54,493 nucleotides of DNA, taken from NCBI GenBank assembly GCA_023231115.1, contig JALNWA010000007.1:1-54493 (forward strand), read 5' to 3'. Below are positions 16,018 through 25,460 of the stretch, piece after piece. How positions within the stretch are numbered: position 1 is the stretch's first letter; each line of letters starts with the position of its first letter. Below the pieces are notes generated by a model that was not told the DNA's origin, made no database searches, and worked only from the letters and a program-made list of their open reading frames with translations. The translations under genes were made by a program, and so were the position numbers. This DNA comes from Candidatus Altimarinota bacterium (GTDB lineage: Bacteria > Patescibacteriota > Gracilibacteria > UBA1369 > LOWO2-01-FULL-3).

Positions 16018-17247
16018 TTACTTCCAAGCATTTTTATTAGACGACTCTTTGTAAGTGCTGTACAAAGAAAAATTGAAAACCGGCATGAAGCTGTCACGTT
16101 TCAAATTCACGCTGATACTTTGTTTACTGTCTCCGCTATAACCGTTTGAAACAATTTCAGCATATTCGCGAACCGTATTATTTCCGCTCACATCACCGAC
16201 AGAACTTCTGTTTAAAACGATTCCGTCTTCACCAAAAAGCTCAACCCTAAAATACAATTTTGACATCGCAATTCTTTGAGCCTCGGTAGGAACCGCTTTA
16301 TCGTCAAAAACCGACGGATTCATTAGATTTGTTAGCGTCAAATAATTAAGTCTGTGTCCTTCCAAAAATGTAGAGATAGGATAACAAGGAACCGTACTTT
16401 GAACCTCTCCATTTTCATAAACATAATGTTCACGCGCCTTGGTATTATCACAATTTCCGACAACAGTTTTCGCGACATCTTCGCCAAGCGTAACCTCTTG
16501 GAAGTCTTCCCCAAAGCCATAATCCTCACAAACAATTTTATTGGTATATCTTTCACCTTTCGCCTGCTGACATCTCACGCTTCCAAACCACGAAGGATTC
16601 GCGGCATTGGTGGCATTTTTTTCTCCCGCGGTATTCAACATCGAAAGCGCCGTAAAATCGCTGATAGATTCAGTTTTATCCGCCTTTGATATTCCCAAAA
16701 TTTTCCATCTCAAAATATCCCACCCGCTAAGCGGAAATCCTTTTCCACTTTTTATTTTCAAATCAGTTTGAGGATTAAAAATTCCATAAAATTCAACAGT
16801 GAAATTTTTAACTTTATGTTCGACCCCGTCTTTGACCACAAAAAGCGGAAGAGTAATAGACTCATTAAGTTCAAGAACGTCGTAAAAAGCGGTCAAATTG
16901 GCCTCAGCGCTTTCTTTATTAAAATCAGATCCAAAACATGGATAAGCGTTACATGTATTATCAACTTTATATTCCGTAACAACATTTTTATCTTCATCGA
17001 TTTGTAGTGGCACAAAGCCCTTTTCAGGAGTTTCCCATCCAGGAAGACTATGTTTGATTTTATAAAGCGAAACCTCTATTCCTGATTCCGCTCCATAATA
17101 AGCCTTCCCCGAATCAAGAACTTCACGAGTTGTATAAATCTCTCTCAAAATAAGCGAAGAAAGCGCAAGAGAAACAGACAAAAGCACTCCCATTACCAAC
17201 AATGCAGTTAAAAGCGCGCTCCCTTTTTTTTCATTAATTATTGACAT
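16018..17247 (-). CDS. PilX-like type IV pilus assembly protein
   Basis: 409 residues. The N-terminus (NEKKGSALLTALLVMGVLLSVSLALSSLILREIYTTREVLDSGKAYYGAESGIE) has the PilX_N pattern: a Gly-Ser-ALL start to the helix, then A-Y-AAESG. These proteins are minor-pilin-like components or adhesin carriers. The long C-terminal part is beta-rich with several Cys and shows no known domain. It is the last gene of the pil operon and overlaps the preceding prepilin gene by 10 nt. Confidence 0.75.
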   Translation of the reverse strand: MSIINEKKGSALLTALLVMGVLLSVSLALSSLILREIYTTREVLDSGKAYYGAESGIEVSLYKIKHSLPGWETPEKGFVPLQIDEDKNVVTEYKVDNTCNAYPCFGSDFNKESAEANLTAFYDVLELNESITLPLFVVKDGVEHKVKNFTVEFYGIFNPQTDLKIKSGKGFPLSGWDILRWKILGISKADKTESISDFTALSMLNTAGEKNATNAANPSWFGSVRCQQAKGERYTNKIVCEDYGFGEDFQEVTLGEDVAKTVVGNCDNTKAREHYVYENGEVQSTVPCYPISTFLEGHRLNYLTLTNLMNPSVFDDKAVPTEAQRIAMSKLYFRVELFGEDGIVLNRSSVGDVSGNNTVREYAEIVSNGYSGDSKQSISVNLKRDSFMPVFNFSLYSTYKESSNKNAWK

Positions 17248-17876
17248 GTTCCTGTGTAATTCGGATTATAAACTTGGTTGTAAATTCTTGAAGAAACAGC
17301 CGTTTCAAATGAAACAGTAAACGGCTCGCCATTAAATTTTTCTTTTTGGAAAGTCGCTTTCACAAGCACAAAAGGCTGGAATTGATATGCGTCTTTGAAA
17401 ACATTTCTTTGATCATAAGGATCAAGATGAGGATATGTAAAAACTTGAAAATTCGTTACATCAACCTCAGGAGAATTCAAAATAATTTCATTCGCAGGAC
17501 CTTTGGAAACCATGATAACCCCGCGTTTCTTATTTCTATCAGCTGTGTTCAATTCTGGAATTTCAACTCTCGAAATATTGGTGGAAGAAACCCCGTCTTT
17601 CGAAATCAAATCAACTTCAGTTTTCGGTCCGGTCAAAAACGCAGACTGACAACCGCTCTTTCCGTAATCAACCATCCCCTCTCTAAATTCCGCAATCACG
17701 CTGTCAAAAACCCTTCTAGCATCCGCATACATAATGCGATAATCATTTGCCTCCTTCAAAGATCGCACAATTCCGGAATAAGAACTTATCAAAACAGTCA
17801 TAAACATAGAGAATATTCCAAGCGCGATAAGCGTTTCCACAAGCGTAAAACCTCTTTTTAATTTATTTTTTATCAT
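17238..17876 (-). CDS. Type IV prepilin-like protein (PulJ/PilW type)
   Basis: 212 residues with a class III signal peptide: KLKRGFTLVETLIALGIFSMFMTVLISSYS, i.e. the G/F prepilin peptidase site with Glu at +5 and a long helix. The rest is a beta-rich minor-pilin body. Position in the operon (between a PilV-like prepilin and the PilX-like gene) fits PilW/PulJ. It overlaps the upstream prepilin gene by 4 nt. Confidence 0.82.
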   Translation of the reverse strand: MIKNKLKRGFTLVETLIALGIFSMFMTVLISSYSGIVRSLKEANDYRIMYADARRVFDSVIAEFREGMVDYGKSGCQSAFLTGPKTEVDLISKDGVSSTNISRVEIPELNTADRNKKRGVIMVSKGPANEIILNSPEVDVTNFQVFTYPHLDPYDQRNVFKDAYQFQPFVLVKATFQKEKFNGEPFTVSFETAVSSRIYNQVYNPNYTGTCQ

Positions 17877-18487
17877 AAAGCTCCGCCTTTCCAGTTAGTA
17901 AATATTTCATTCAATTCAACTTTTTTCTCAGAACCGCTGTCCATCCAAAAAACTTTCGAAACAACCTTCACATAATCATTACATTCCTCAATATTAAGCC
18001 CTTTATTGCAGTCGTAAGAATAAACTGAAATAACTCTTTTCAGTCCGTTTTCATTTTCTTGCGCATCATTTTCAGCATTCAAAGAATGAACCTGCCACGG
18101 CGCATAAACATTCATTCCTTGCGCATCAACATTTCTATCGCCAAGAACAGTCATGTTAAAAACCCTGTCGTTACTTACAATTTCATATTTTGTGCCCTCC
18201 TGCGAAGCGGTAAATCCACTCATCCAAATCTTTCGATTTGTATCTCCGGCAAGCCAATCCTGATTATGCAGCCAATTAGTGTCACGAATATTTCTGAAAG
18301 CCTCAATCCCCTCCTGCGCATAATAAAAAGCCTGCAAAGTTTTCACATTATTTTTATTTGATTCGACACTTGTAATAAGCAAATTTGTCGCGGAAACAAT
18401 TGCAACAGCCAAAATTGAAATACCAATAAGCACTTCTGTAAGCGTAAATCCTCTCTCTCCTCTAATTTTTGTAAAAAACTTTTTCAT
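17873..18487 (-). CDS. Type IV prepilin-like protein (PilV/GspI type)
   Basis: 204 residues. Prepilin site in RGERGFTLTEVLIGISILAVAIVSATNLL, with Glu at +5. The motif QAFYYAQEGIEAFRNIRDTNW after the helix is typical of PilV-like minor pilins. Co-transcribed with its neighbours (4-nt overlap downstream, 3-nt gap upstream). Confidence 0.82.
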   Translation of the reverse strand: MKKFFTKIRGERGFTLTEVLIGISILAVAIVSATNLLITSVESNKNNVKTLQAFYYAQEGIEAFRNIRDTNWLHNQDWLAGDTNRKIWMSGFTASQEGTKYEIVSNDRVFNMTVLGDRNVDAQGMNVYAPWQVHSLNAENDAQENENGLKRVISVYSYDCNKGLNIEECNDYVKVVSKVFWMDSGSEKKVELNEIFTNWKGGAL

Positions 18488-18490
18488 AAA

Positions 18491-19228
18491 TTATTTAGAA
18501 ACTGTTCCAACTCCGGAAACAAAATCAAAGAAAACACTTTTCTTGAAATTTCCGGAATTTTCTCCATAACTAATATCAATTTTCATGCCAAAAACTGGCA
18601 TAGATCCGGTCGCTCCGGAAGAAGTGCTATCACCGCTTTGAAAAACTTTATCCAGAAAAACCTGCATATTCCCGTCCGGCGGCAAAAAATCGACATCAAG
18701 AGTTTGAGAAACTTGAACGCCATTTCCATTTCCGGAAAAATTTCCGACAAAAACATTATCTATTTTCACCATGGAATCAATCTCAAAAAGCGCTTTCTCT
18801 CCAACAATATCAGTACATCCTTCATAAACCCATGAATCACCAAACCATTTTTTTTGTCCGCTGAATTTTTTTTGTAATGCATACACCGAAAACTTTCCAT
18901 CCTCGGCGTTTTTTTCAAATAAAACAGTAAAACATCTTGAATCAAAAACATTTTTATTATCAATAATTTCCCCGTCCAACTCTTTTCTTATTTCACCGGC
19001 TCTTTCGCTCTTGTAAGAGCCGAAAATCGCATTATCTCTTTGCGCATAAAGTTGAGAAACGATACTGTCCGCAGTCAATCCAAGAAGCGTACTTTTTCTA
19101 TATTGCAAATATCCTCCGACTGAAAGCACGGAAACCATGGCAACAATCGCCATAACAACCATTATTTCAACAAGAGTAAAACCTTTTTGAGAAAAATCTG
19201 ATTTTTTTTTATTTTCCAAGAACATCAT
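18491..19228 (-). CDS. Type IV prepilin-like protein (FimT/GspH type)
   Basis: 245 residues. Prepilin site in FSQKGFTLVEIMVVMAIVAMVSVLSVGGYLQYRKS, followed by a segment (ADSIVSQLYAQRDNAIFGS) typical of GspH/FimT pseudopilins. Its 5' end overlaps the gene for the PilC-like platform protein by 20 nt, so its translation is probably coupled to that gene. Confidence 0.82.
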   Translation of the reverse strand: MMFLENKKKSDFSQKGFTLVEIMVVMAIVAMVSVLSVGGYLQYRKSTLLGLTADSIVSQLYAQRDNAIFGSYKSERAGEIRKELDGEIIDNKNVFDSRCFTVLFEKNAEDGKFSVYALQKKFSGQKKWFGDSWVYEGCTDIVGEKALFEIDSMVKIDNVFVGNFSGNGNGVQVSQTLDVDFLPPDGNMQVFLDKVFQSGDSTSSGATGSMPVFGMKIDISYGENSGNFKKSVFFDFVSGVGTVSK

Positions 19229-20456
19229 TAAGATTAAATATAGGCGCCATTATCGCAAGGACCAAAAGGGCTACGAAAAGCCCTACAAACAAGATCATCA
19301 CAGGCTCAAAAACAGATGAAATTTTCTTAAGTCCATTGTCAATTTCTCTTTGGTATTGATCTGAAACTTTTTCAGCAATCTTTCCAAGGCTTGCAGAAGC
19401 CTCTCCCACATTTAACATCTGCACAACTTCAGGCGGAAAAAGAAAATTACTATCAAGTAGGCTTTCTGAAATTTTTCGTCCGTCGCGTACTGCAGTCAAA
19501 ACTTCCTGAACTTTAAGTTTATATAATTTATTTGAAATCGAACCTCCGGTAATAGCGATAGCCCTTATAACAGGAAGTCCGGCCTCAATAAGAAGCCCTA
19601 CCAAACTCACAAAACGTAGAACATAAAGTTTTCTAAGCAAACTTCCGACAATCGGAAATTTAAGTTTAAAATAATCCCATCTGTAAGCCCCATAATCACC
19701 TCCAACGTAAACATTAAAAAGTCCATAAATCATTAAAATTCCCGCCAAAATAGCCCACCAATAACCGGTTATAGCCCTTTGTAAATTAAGTAAAAGCTTT
19801 GTCGCAAACGGCAAATCAGCTTCAGTCAATCCACCTTGCATAAGCGAATTCATTAAAGTTGGGAAAATCCAAACCAACATAACTGTCGCGACAAGAACAA
19901 GCACGCATAAAACCACAATGGGATATACAGCCGCTCCAATAAGTTTTAAAGACAAATCATGATTTTTATCGAGCTGAGCAGAAAGCTTGAAAAGCATTGT
20001 GTTAAGTTTTCCAGTTTCCTCTCCGGCACGCACAATTCCGATTTCGGATTCCTCAAAAATAGTCTCAAATCTGGTCATACTGTCAGCCAAAGTTGAACCA
20101 TGTTCACAGTTATAAGCCAAAGTATTTAAGACACGGGCAAACTTTGGATTTTCAGTCCTTGCCGCAAGCGATTTTACCGCAGACACAACGGGGATTCCGG
20201 CATCCACCATAACCGCCAACATATGGAAAAAATATGATTTATCACGAAGTCCGACGCTCGAACGATCTATAAAAAAGTCGTTAAGCTTCACGAAAAGTCC
20301 TGCATTTTCATTACTATAAACTCCATAAATAACATTATCGACTACAATATCCTTAGGATTTTTAACCTTATTCAAAACCTCATATCCGCTTTCCGAAGCC
20401 CCGGAAACGACGAAATCCGTATCACGAGAACTTTGATTTTTTATATTATTTTCCAT
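19209..20456 (-). CDS. pilC: Type IV pilus inner-membrane platform protein PilC/GspF
   Basis: 415 residues. Two T2SF cytoplasmic domains each followed by membrane helices: the first near residues 85-200 (KSYFFHMLAVMVDAGIPVVSAVKSLA... FKLSAQLDKNHDLSLKLIGAAVYPIVV), the second near 280-405 (LRFVSLVGLLIEAGLPVIRAI... MLNVGEASASLGKIAEKVSDQYQREIDN). PilC links the assembly ATPase to the growing pilus. The N-terminal 60 residues are an unusual polar extension. Confidence 0.92.
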   Translation of the reverse strand: MENNIKNQSSRDTDFVVSGASESGYEVLNKVKNPKDIVVDNVIYGVYSNENAGLFVKLNDFFIDRSSVGLRDKSYFFHMLAVMVDAGIPVVSAVKSLAARTENPKFARVLNTLAYNCEHGSTLADSMTRFETIFEESEIGIVRAGEETGKLNTMLFKLSAQLDKNHDLSLKLIGAAVYPIVVLCVLVLVATVMLVWIFPTLMNSLMQGGLTEADLPFATKLLLNLQRAITGYWWAILAGILMIYGLFNVYVGGDYGAYRWDYFKLKFPIVGSLLRKLYVLRFVSLVGLLIEAGLPVIRAIAITGGSISNKLYKLKVQEVLTAVRDGRKISESLLDSNFLFPPEVVQMLNVGEASASLGKIAEKVSDQYQREIDNGLKKISSVFEPVMILFVGLFVALLVLAIMAPIFNLNDVLGK

Positions 20457-20474
20457 AATTCAAAATTTCAAAAA

Positions 20475-21059
20475 TTATTTTTTAAGGTAAAAAGCCTGCA
20501 TTGAAAGCGAAAAAGTCGCCCTCGTAGCATCAAGCAAATCCGTTTTTCCAAGCTGAACATTTATAGAATCAACAATCAAAACTCTCGCATTTTGCTCAAC
20601 ACTTTCAAGAAATGAAACAAGATCATTGTAATTTCCTTCAAAGCTGGCATTTATTCGAAGCGAACCAACCCCCTCTTTACTTGAAGCGCCTTTTCCAAAT
20701 CCTATGGAATTCAAAGTTATATCGTGAACTTTTGCAGTATCGATAATATCTCGAATAATTTGATCCTGATCTACATCTTTAGGAACAGATTTAAGTAGCT
20801 CGGTTTTTTTAACCTCGCTGGACAAATCAAGTTCCTCTTCCGCCGCCGTCATTTCTGCAATTTTGGCTTTGCTGGACTCAATTTGCAGATTTTTGCTAGT
20901 GATATCAACATTCATCTGATTCACTTTTGAAGACAACCCTCTAGTGAAAAACACATATCCGACCACGACAACAAGCAAGAGAAAAATGCCTATTAAAGCG
21001 CTTTTATTGCTATTGCCCTCAACATATATTTTTTCTGTTTGTACATTTTGTTCTAACAT
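20475..21059 (-). CDS. pilO: PilO-like type IV pilus alignment protein
   Basis: 194 residues: short cytoplasmic tail, one membrane helix (SALIGIFLLLVVVVGYVFF, residues about 20-38), a coiled coil (VNQMNVDITSKNLQIESSKAKIAEMTAAEEELDL), and a ferredoxin-like periplasmic domain (ITLNSIGFGK... LRINASFEGNYNDLVSFLESVEQNARVLIVDSINV) typical of PilO. It pairs with PilN. Called by architecture and position rather than strong sequence identity. Confidence 0.8.
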   Translation of the reverse strand: MLEQNVQTEKIYVEGNSNKSALIGIFLLLVVVVGYVFFTRGLSSKVNQMNVDITSKNLQIESSKAKIAEMTAAEEELDLSSEVKKTELLKSVPKDVDQDQIIRDIIDTAKVHDITLNSIGFGKGASSKEGVGSLRINASFEGNYNDLVSFLESVEQNARVLIVDSINVQLGKTDLLDATRATFSLSMQAFYLKK

Positions 21060-21092
21060 ATTTTTGTTTTTATTTTAGTAATTTTTTTTAAT

Positions 21093-21716
21093 TTATCTTG
21101 AAACTTTAGGTATATTTTCAGCCGCAGGTTCCGCTGTTGTTTCCAAACCAGCATCTTCAGTACCAAAACCGGCTTCACTAAGAGAAACATCGCCGCTATT
21201 AGGCAGATATTTCATGCTGATCAAAAATGTCAAAACTTGATTTCCCTTTTCATCAACTCCGTTTGAAATTGAAGGAACAAAAGCATCCGTGAAATATTCA
21301 CTCAAATTAAATGCTTTGATAAGATCAGCAACGTCAAAGTAAGGATTCTCTGAAGTCTCAGTCGTTTTCACGTTCATAGAAATTTCATCATTTGAAGATC
21401 CTGAATAAGAAAGAACTGTAACAATAGGTGTTCCATCGACCTTAGGAATAGTTACCCTTATTTTCTTAATCACATTGGACCATTCGATAATTCCCTCTTT
21501 TTTAAGCTCATTTATGGTCTTTTTAGCATTTATTGATTCCAAAACCTGCTTATGTTCATATTCCAAAACCTGTTTTCCATAATCGGCAAGAAGCGCATCA
21601 GCTTGAGCAACTTCACCAACAAGCTTTGAGGATTGCCATGACAAATACACGTTATATCCGCCAAAAGCCACGAGAGCAAAGATTCCTAGAATCAAGAATG
21701 TTGAGAGTCTTTTCAT
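21093..21716 (-). CDS. PilN-like type IV pilus protein
   Basis: 207 residues: one N-terminal membrane helix (FLILGIFALVAFGGYNVYLSWQSSKLV), a coiled coil with a VLEYEHKQVLESINAKKTINELKKE pattern, and a small alpha/beta domain, ending in an Ala/Glu/Thr-rich tail. Its place directly before the PilO gene and its single-helix, coiled-coil form fit PilN. It is the first gene of the operon in this window. PilM, PilB and the prepilin peptidase are not here. Confidence 0.65.
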   Translation of the reverse strand: MKRLSTFLILGIFALVAFGGYNVYLSWQSSKLVGEVAQADALLADYGKQVLEYEHKQVLESINAKKTINELKKEGIIEWSNVIKKIRVTIPKVDGTPIVTVLSYSGSSNDEISMNVKTTETSENPYFDVADLIKAFNLSEYFTDAFVPSISNGVDEKGNQVLTFLISMKYLPNSGDVSLSEAGFGTEDAGLETTAEPAAENIPKVSR

Positions 21717-21747
21717 TTGTTTTTGTTTTAATATTTACCTTCACATA

Positions 21748-21776
21748 ATTTTACCACATTTGAAGCCAAAAAACAA
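21748..21776 (-). promoter_or_regulatory. Promoter of the pil operon
   Basis: Minus strand: -35 TTGTTT (21776-21771), 17-bp gap, -10 TAAAAT (21753-21748) with an upstream TGG (extended -10). It is back to back with the RNHCP gene promoter. Confidence 0.6.
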
Positions 21777-21822
21777 TAGTCTATAAGCACAAAATAAACA
21801 TTCCACAATTACATATGTTTTA

Positions 21823-21831
21823 TGATATAAT
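21823..21831 (+). promoter_or_regulatory. Extended -10 promoter of the RNHCP gene, predicted leaderless
   Basis: TGATATAAT ends six bases before the ATG at 21838, the same geometry as upstream of the MgtC/DUF4010 gene. No clear -35. Confidence 0.6.
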
Positions 21832-21837
21832 CCACGC

Positions 21838-22200
21838 ATGAAAAAATTCACAGTAATAAACGAAGGATTTACATGCGAAAATTGCGGGGAAATAAATCCG
21901 AAAGCCGAAAAAACATGCAGAAATCACTGCAGAAAATGCCTTTATTCCAAACACGTTGATTTAAAATATCCAGGAGACAGAATGTCACAATGTCTTGGGA
22001 CAATGACGCCGGTATTTGTTGAGCTGGATAAGAAAAAAGGCTGGATGATTACCCATAAATGTGTAGAATGCGGAGAGGAGAAAAGAAATAAAGCCGGAAG
22101 CGATGATAATCTTGATCTTTTATCTTCAATGATTTTCGAACAAAACAAAAAAACCTATGAACATTCAAGAGGCCAAAAAATTGGAGAAAAGCATCTTTGA
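21838..22200 (+). CDS. RNHCP-domain zinc protein
   Basis: 120 residues with FTCENCGEINP, then TCRNHCRKCLYSKHVD (the RNHC core of the RNHCP family), and a final HKCVECGEE: three Cys/His groups that can bind one or two zinc ions. RNHCP proteins are small, widespread and of unknown function. Its last 44 nt overlap the start of tilS, which suggests coupled translation and perhaps a tRNA- or RNA-related role (inference only). Confidence 0.85.
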   Translation: MKKFTVINEGFTCENCGEINPKAEKTCRNHCRKCLYSKHVDLKYPGDRMSQCLGTMTPVFVELDKKKGWMITHKCVECGEEKRNKAGSDDNLDLLSSMIFEQNKKTYEHSRGQKIGEKHL

Positions 22201-23194
22201 AACACTTTCAAAACACATAAAAAAAGGTGAAAAAGTGATTTTGGGGCTTTCGGGCGGACCAGATTCAGTCTTTCTTTTTGAAATGCTGAAAGAATTCTCA
22301 AAAAAAACTCCAATTAAAATTATAGCCGCACACATAAACCACATGCTCCGTGGAATAAATAGCGAAAAAGATGAAAAATTCGTAAAAGATTTGGCAAAAA
22401 AATACAAAACAGAAATAAGAATACTAAGAAAAGATGTAGAGAAAACAAGCAAAAAATTAGGTCGCGGACTTGAAGAAACCGGTAGACAAATTCGTCATGA
22501 ATTTTTCGCAAAACTGGCAAAAGAATTAAAAACAAATGTTGTTTTAACCGCACATCACGCCGATGACAACTTGGAAACAATTCTTTTAAACATCGCACGA
22601 GGAGCAGGATTAAAAGGCCTTTTAGGAATGGAGGAAAAAATCGAACATGAAATTTCAAAAATAAATCTTCGTTTCATAAAACCACTTTTACAAGTGCCAA
22701 AGCAGAAAATCGAGGATTATCTCTCTCACAAAAAAATCGAATTTAGAAAAGATTTGAGCAATCTTGATGAAAAATTTAACAGGAATTTGGTCAGAAGCAA
22801 AATCGTTCCAACATTCAAAAAATTGAATAAAAATATTTTTGAGACAGTGGCTAAAAATGTAAAAAACATTGAAGAGACTTTGGAATTTCTTGATGACGAA
22901 GCAAAAAAATTCATAAAAAAATCCGAGGATTTTCTAAAAGAAAAAAACGCACTCATCGCAAAAGATTTTCGAGATTCAAGTAAAGCACTGAAGAAAGCCG
23001 TTATTCGAGAACTATACAAAGTAAACACAAAAACATTAAAAGATTTTGGTAACGCACAAATAGACGAAATTTTAAAAGTACTAGAAAAAAACATAGGGAA
23101 TAAAAGTAAAAAAATCGGACCGATTACGTTTTCAATAAACAAAAATCGCATCAAAGTTTCAGTTGAAAAAAAACACAAAAAAGTCCAGTATTAA
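22157..23194 (+). CDS. tilS: tRNA(Ile)-lysidine synthase
   Basis: 345 residues. PP-loop LGLSGGPDSVF (residues about 30-40), then AAHINHMLRG and LTAHHADDNLETILLNIARGAGLKGL, all TilS/MesJ signatures. It converts cytidine-34 of tRNA-Ile(CAU) to lysidine so that AUA is read as Ile. The C-terminal substrate-binding extension of long TilS proteins is reduced. Followed after 36 bp by ftsH, a common tilS-ftsH arrangement. It overlaps the RNHCP gene by 44 nt. Confidence 0.95.
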   Translation: MNIQEAKKLEKSIFETLSKHIKKGEKVILGLSGGPDSVFLFEMLKEFSKKTPIKIIAAHINHMLRGINSEKDEKFVKDLAKKYKTEIRILRKDVEKTSKKLGRGLEETGRQIRHEFFAKLAKELKTNVVLTAHHADDNLETILLNIARGAGLKGLLGMEEKIEHEISKINLRFIKPLLQVPKQKIEDYLSHKKIEFRKDLSNLDEKFNRNLVRSKIVPTFKKLNKNIFETVAKNVKNIEETLEFLDDEAKKFIKKSEDFLKEKNALIAKDFRDSSKALKKAVIRELYKVNTKTLKDFGNAQIDEILKVLEKNIGNKSKKIGPITFSINKNRIKVSVEKKHKKVQY

Positions 23195-23230
23195 GGAAGT
23201 AAAAAAACATTAAAAATATTAAAAATAAAT

Positions 23231-25054
23231 ATGCCAAACATTTCCTCTCCAAATAAACCAAGGAATACTATTTTGTATCTTATAGTAGCCGCTCTTTTGA
23301 TATCTGCGGGACTAATGATTTTTGACACAAGAACAACAAATGAAAAAGAAATAACATTAAACACCTTCGTAGACGAAGCAAAATCAGGACTTATAAGCAA
23401 AATTACTGTATCCGATAATAGAATAAATCTTGAACTTGTAGACGGCGCAAAACAATTCACAAACAAAGAAAAAGAAACAAGCTTATACGAATTACTTGGA
23501 CAAGCCGGAGTTTCAAACGACATTATTTCAAATTTACCGATATATATTGAAGACAGTGCATCCTCGGGATTTTGGACAAATATTTTGATAAGCATAATTC
23601 CATTCATTTTGATTGTCGCGTTTTTCGGCTTTATGATGCGCTCCGCACAATCCAGCAATAATCAAGCGATGTCATTTGGAAAATCAAAAGCAAAACTTTT
23701 CGATAAAGAAAAACAGAAAACAACATTCGAAGATGTCGCGGGTGCAGACGAAGCAAAAGAAGAACTCGTTGAGATTGTAGACTTTTTGAAACATCCGCAA
23801 AAATACAGAGCAATGGGCGCAAAAATTCCAAAAGGAGTAATGTTGATTGGATCTCCGGGAACAGGAAAAACACTTTTAGCCAGAGCTGTAGCGGGAGAAG
23901 CAGACGTTCCCTTTTTCAATATTTCAGGTTCTGAATTCGTTGAAATGTTCGTTGGAGTTGGAGCATCACGCGTAAGAGACCTTTTCACAAAAGCAAAACG
24001 CAACGCTCCATGCATTATCTTTATAGATGAAATCGACGCTGTAGGCCGCCATAGAGGCGCAGGAATGGGAGGAGGACATGACGAAAGAGAACAGACATTA
24101 AATCAAATTCTAACTGAAATGGATGGTTTTGAAACAGGCACAAATGTAATTGTAATCGCGGCAACAAACCGTCCGGACATTTTGGACCCTGCTTTGCTTC
24201 GCCCAGGAAGATTCGACAGAAGAGTTGTCGTAGACGTACCGGACATCAAAGCGCGCGAACAAATTCTTGAAGTTCATAGCAGAAATAAGCCAATGGCAAA
24301 AGGTGTCGACCTTGTGAAAATTGCAAAATCAACACCAGGGTTCACAGGAGCAGACCTTGAAAACTTAATGAACGAAGCCGCAATTTTAGCCACGAAACTA
24401 GGCAAAAAAACTGTTTCAATGCCAGACCTTGAGCAATCAATAGAAAAAGTTTTGATGGGACCTGAAAGAAAATCTCGAGTTCTAAACAAAAAAGAAAAAG
24501 AAATCACGGCATATCACGAGACGGGACACGCGGTTGTCGGACATCTTTTACCAAACTGTGATCCAGTCCATAAAATCTCTATAGTATCACGTGGAATGGC
24601 TCTCGGCGTAACATGGTTTTTGCCAGAAGAAGATCAACATTTAGTAACAAAAAGTAAATTTGAAGATGAACTTTGTTCTCTTTTAGGAGGTTACACAGCG
24701 GAAGAAGTTTTCTTTGGAGAAATGACAACCGGCGCATCAAACGACCTTCAGAAAGCCACAAAACTCGCTCGCAACATGGTCACGAAATATGGAATGAGTG
24801 AACTTGGCCCAATGATTTTTGGAGGAGAAAACGATGAAATTTTCATAGGAAAAGATTACGGCCACATAAAAAATTATTCGGAAGAAAGCGCCGCAAAAAT
24901 AGATGAATTAACAAAAAAAATAATTGATAAAGAATACAAACGAACAAAAGATATTGTCTTAAAAAACAAAGATTTAATCGAGCGCATCGCAAAAGACTTA
25001 CTTGAAGTGGAAACAATTCCATCGGATAAATTTAAAAAATATTTTAAAGAATAA
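23231..25054 (+). CDS. ftsH: ATP-dependent zinc metalloprotease FtsH
   Basis: 607 residues: two membrane helices (about 16-34 and 117-136) around a small extracytoplasmic domain, AAA module with Walker A GSPGTGKT, Walker [14 protein letters not shown] and the SRH ([18 protein letters not shown]), then zinc protease site [10 protein letters not shown] and the third ligand region in [10 protein letters not shown]. It degrades membrane and short-lived proteins. It is followed 6 bp later by hsp20. Confidence 0.97.
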   Translation: MPNISSPNKPRNTILYLIVAALLISAGLMIFDTRTTNEKEITLNTFVDEAKSGLISKITVSDNRINLELVDGAKQFTNKEKETSLYELLGQAGVSNDIISNLPIYIEDSASSGFWTNILISIIPFILIVAFFGFMMRSAQSSNNQAMSFGKSKAKLFDKEKQKTTFEDVAGADEAKEELVEIVDFLKHPQKYRAMGAKIPKGVMLIGSPGTGKTLLARAVAGEADVPFFNISGSEFVEMFVGVGASRVRDLFTKAKRNAPCIIFIDEIDAVGRHRGAGMGGGHDEREQTLNQILTEMDGFETGTNVIVIAATNRPDILDPALLRPGRFDRRVVVDVPDIKAREQILEVHSRNKPMAKGVDLVKIAKSTPGFTGADLENLMNEAAILATKLGKKTVSMPDLEQSIEKVLMGPERKSRVLNKKEKEITAYHETGHAVVGHLLPNCDPVHKISIVSRGMALGVTWFLPEEDQHLVTKSKFEDELCSLLGGYTAEEVFFGEMTTGASNDLQKATKLARNMVTKYGMSELGPMIFGGENDEIFIGKDYGHIKNYSEESAAKIDELTKKIIDKEYKRTKDIVLKNKDLIERIAKDLLEVETIPSDKFKKYFKE

Positions 25055-25060
25055 TCCCAT

Positions 25061-25450
25061 ATGAAAAATTCAAGCATCAAAATACATCCGGCTGACGGCT
25101 CTGAAACCCCATTAAAAAAAGAAGTGGGACAACTTTCTTTGGACATATATCAGACTGAAAAAGAAATAATTATTGTCGCTCCAATTGCAGGAGTTGAAAA
25201 AGAAAACATCAACATAACAGTCAACGAAGACATCCTTGTTATAAAAGGAGACAGAGTCCAAAGAGAGGAAGTGGCAGACGAAAACTACTACACCAAAGAA
25301 TGTTTTTGGGGCAGTTTTTCTCGCGCGATTGTTCTTCCAAAAGAAGCGGACATAAAAAATATTTCAGCAAGTTTTGAACAATGTGTCCTCGAAATTCGCA
25401 TCCCAAAAGCAGAGACAGAAACAAATAAAGTCATAAAAATAAAGTCTTAA
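25061..25450 (+). CDS. Hsp20/alpha-crystallin small heat-shock protein
   Basis: 129 residues. The alpha-crystallin domain is seen from about residue 25: LSLDIYQTEKEIIIVAPIAGVEKENINITVNEDILVIKGDR, then KECFWGSFSRAIVLPKEADIKNISASFEQCVLEIRIPKAE. The final A-x-x-x-n-G-v-L-x-I-x-v-P pattern is kept as S-ASFEQCVLEIRIP, with Glu-Gln-Cys in place of Asn-Gly. A holdase chaperone placed right after ftsH, fitting a protein quality-control pair. Confidence 0.9.
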   Translation: MKNSSIKIHPADGSETPLKKEVGQLSLDIYQTEKEIIIVAPIAGVEKENINITVNEDILVIKGDRVQREEVADENYYTKECFWGSFSRAIVLPKEADIKNISASFEQCVLEIRIPKAETETNKVIKIKS

Positions 25451-25460
25451 AAAAGGAGCC

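Noticed and set aside
15529..16149. Plus-strand open frame of 206 codons
   Set aside because: Antisense to metG and the end of the PilX-like gene; no recognisable sequence.
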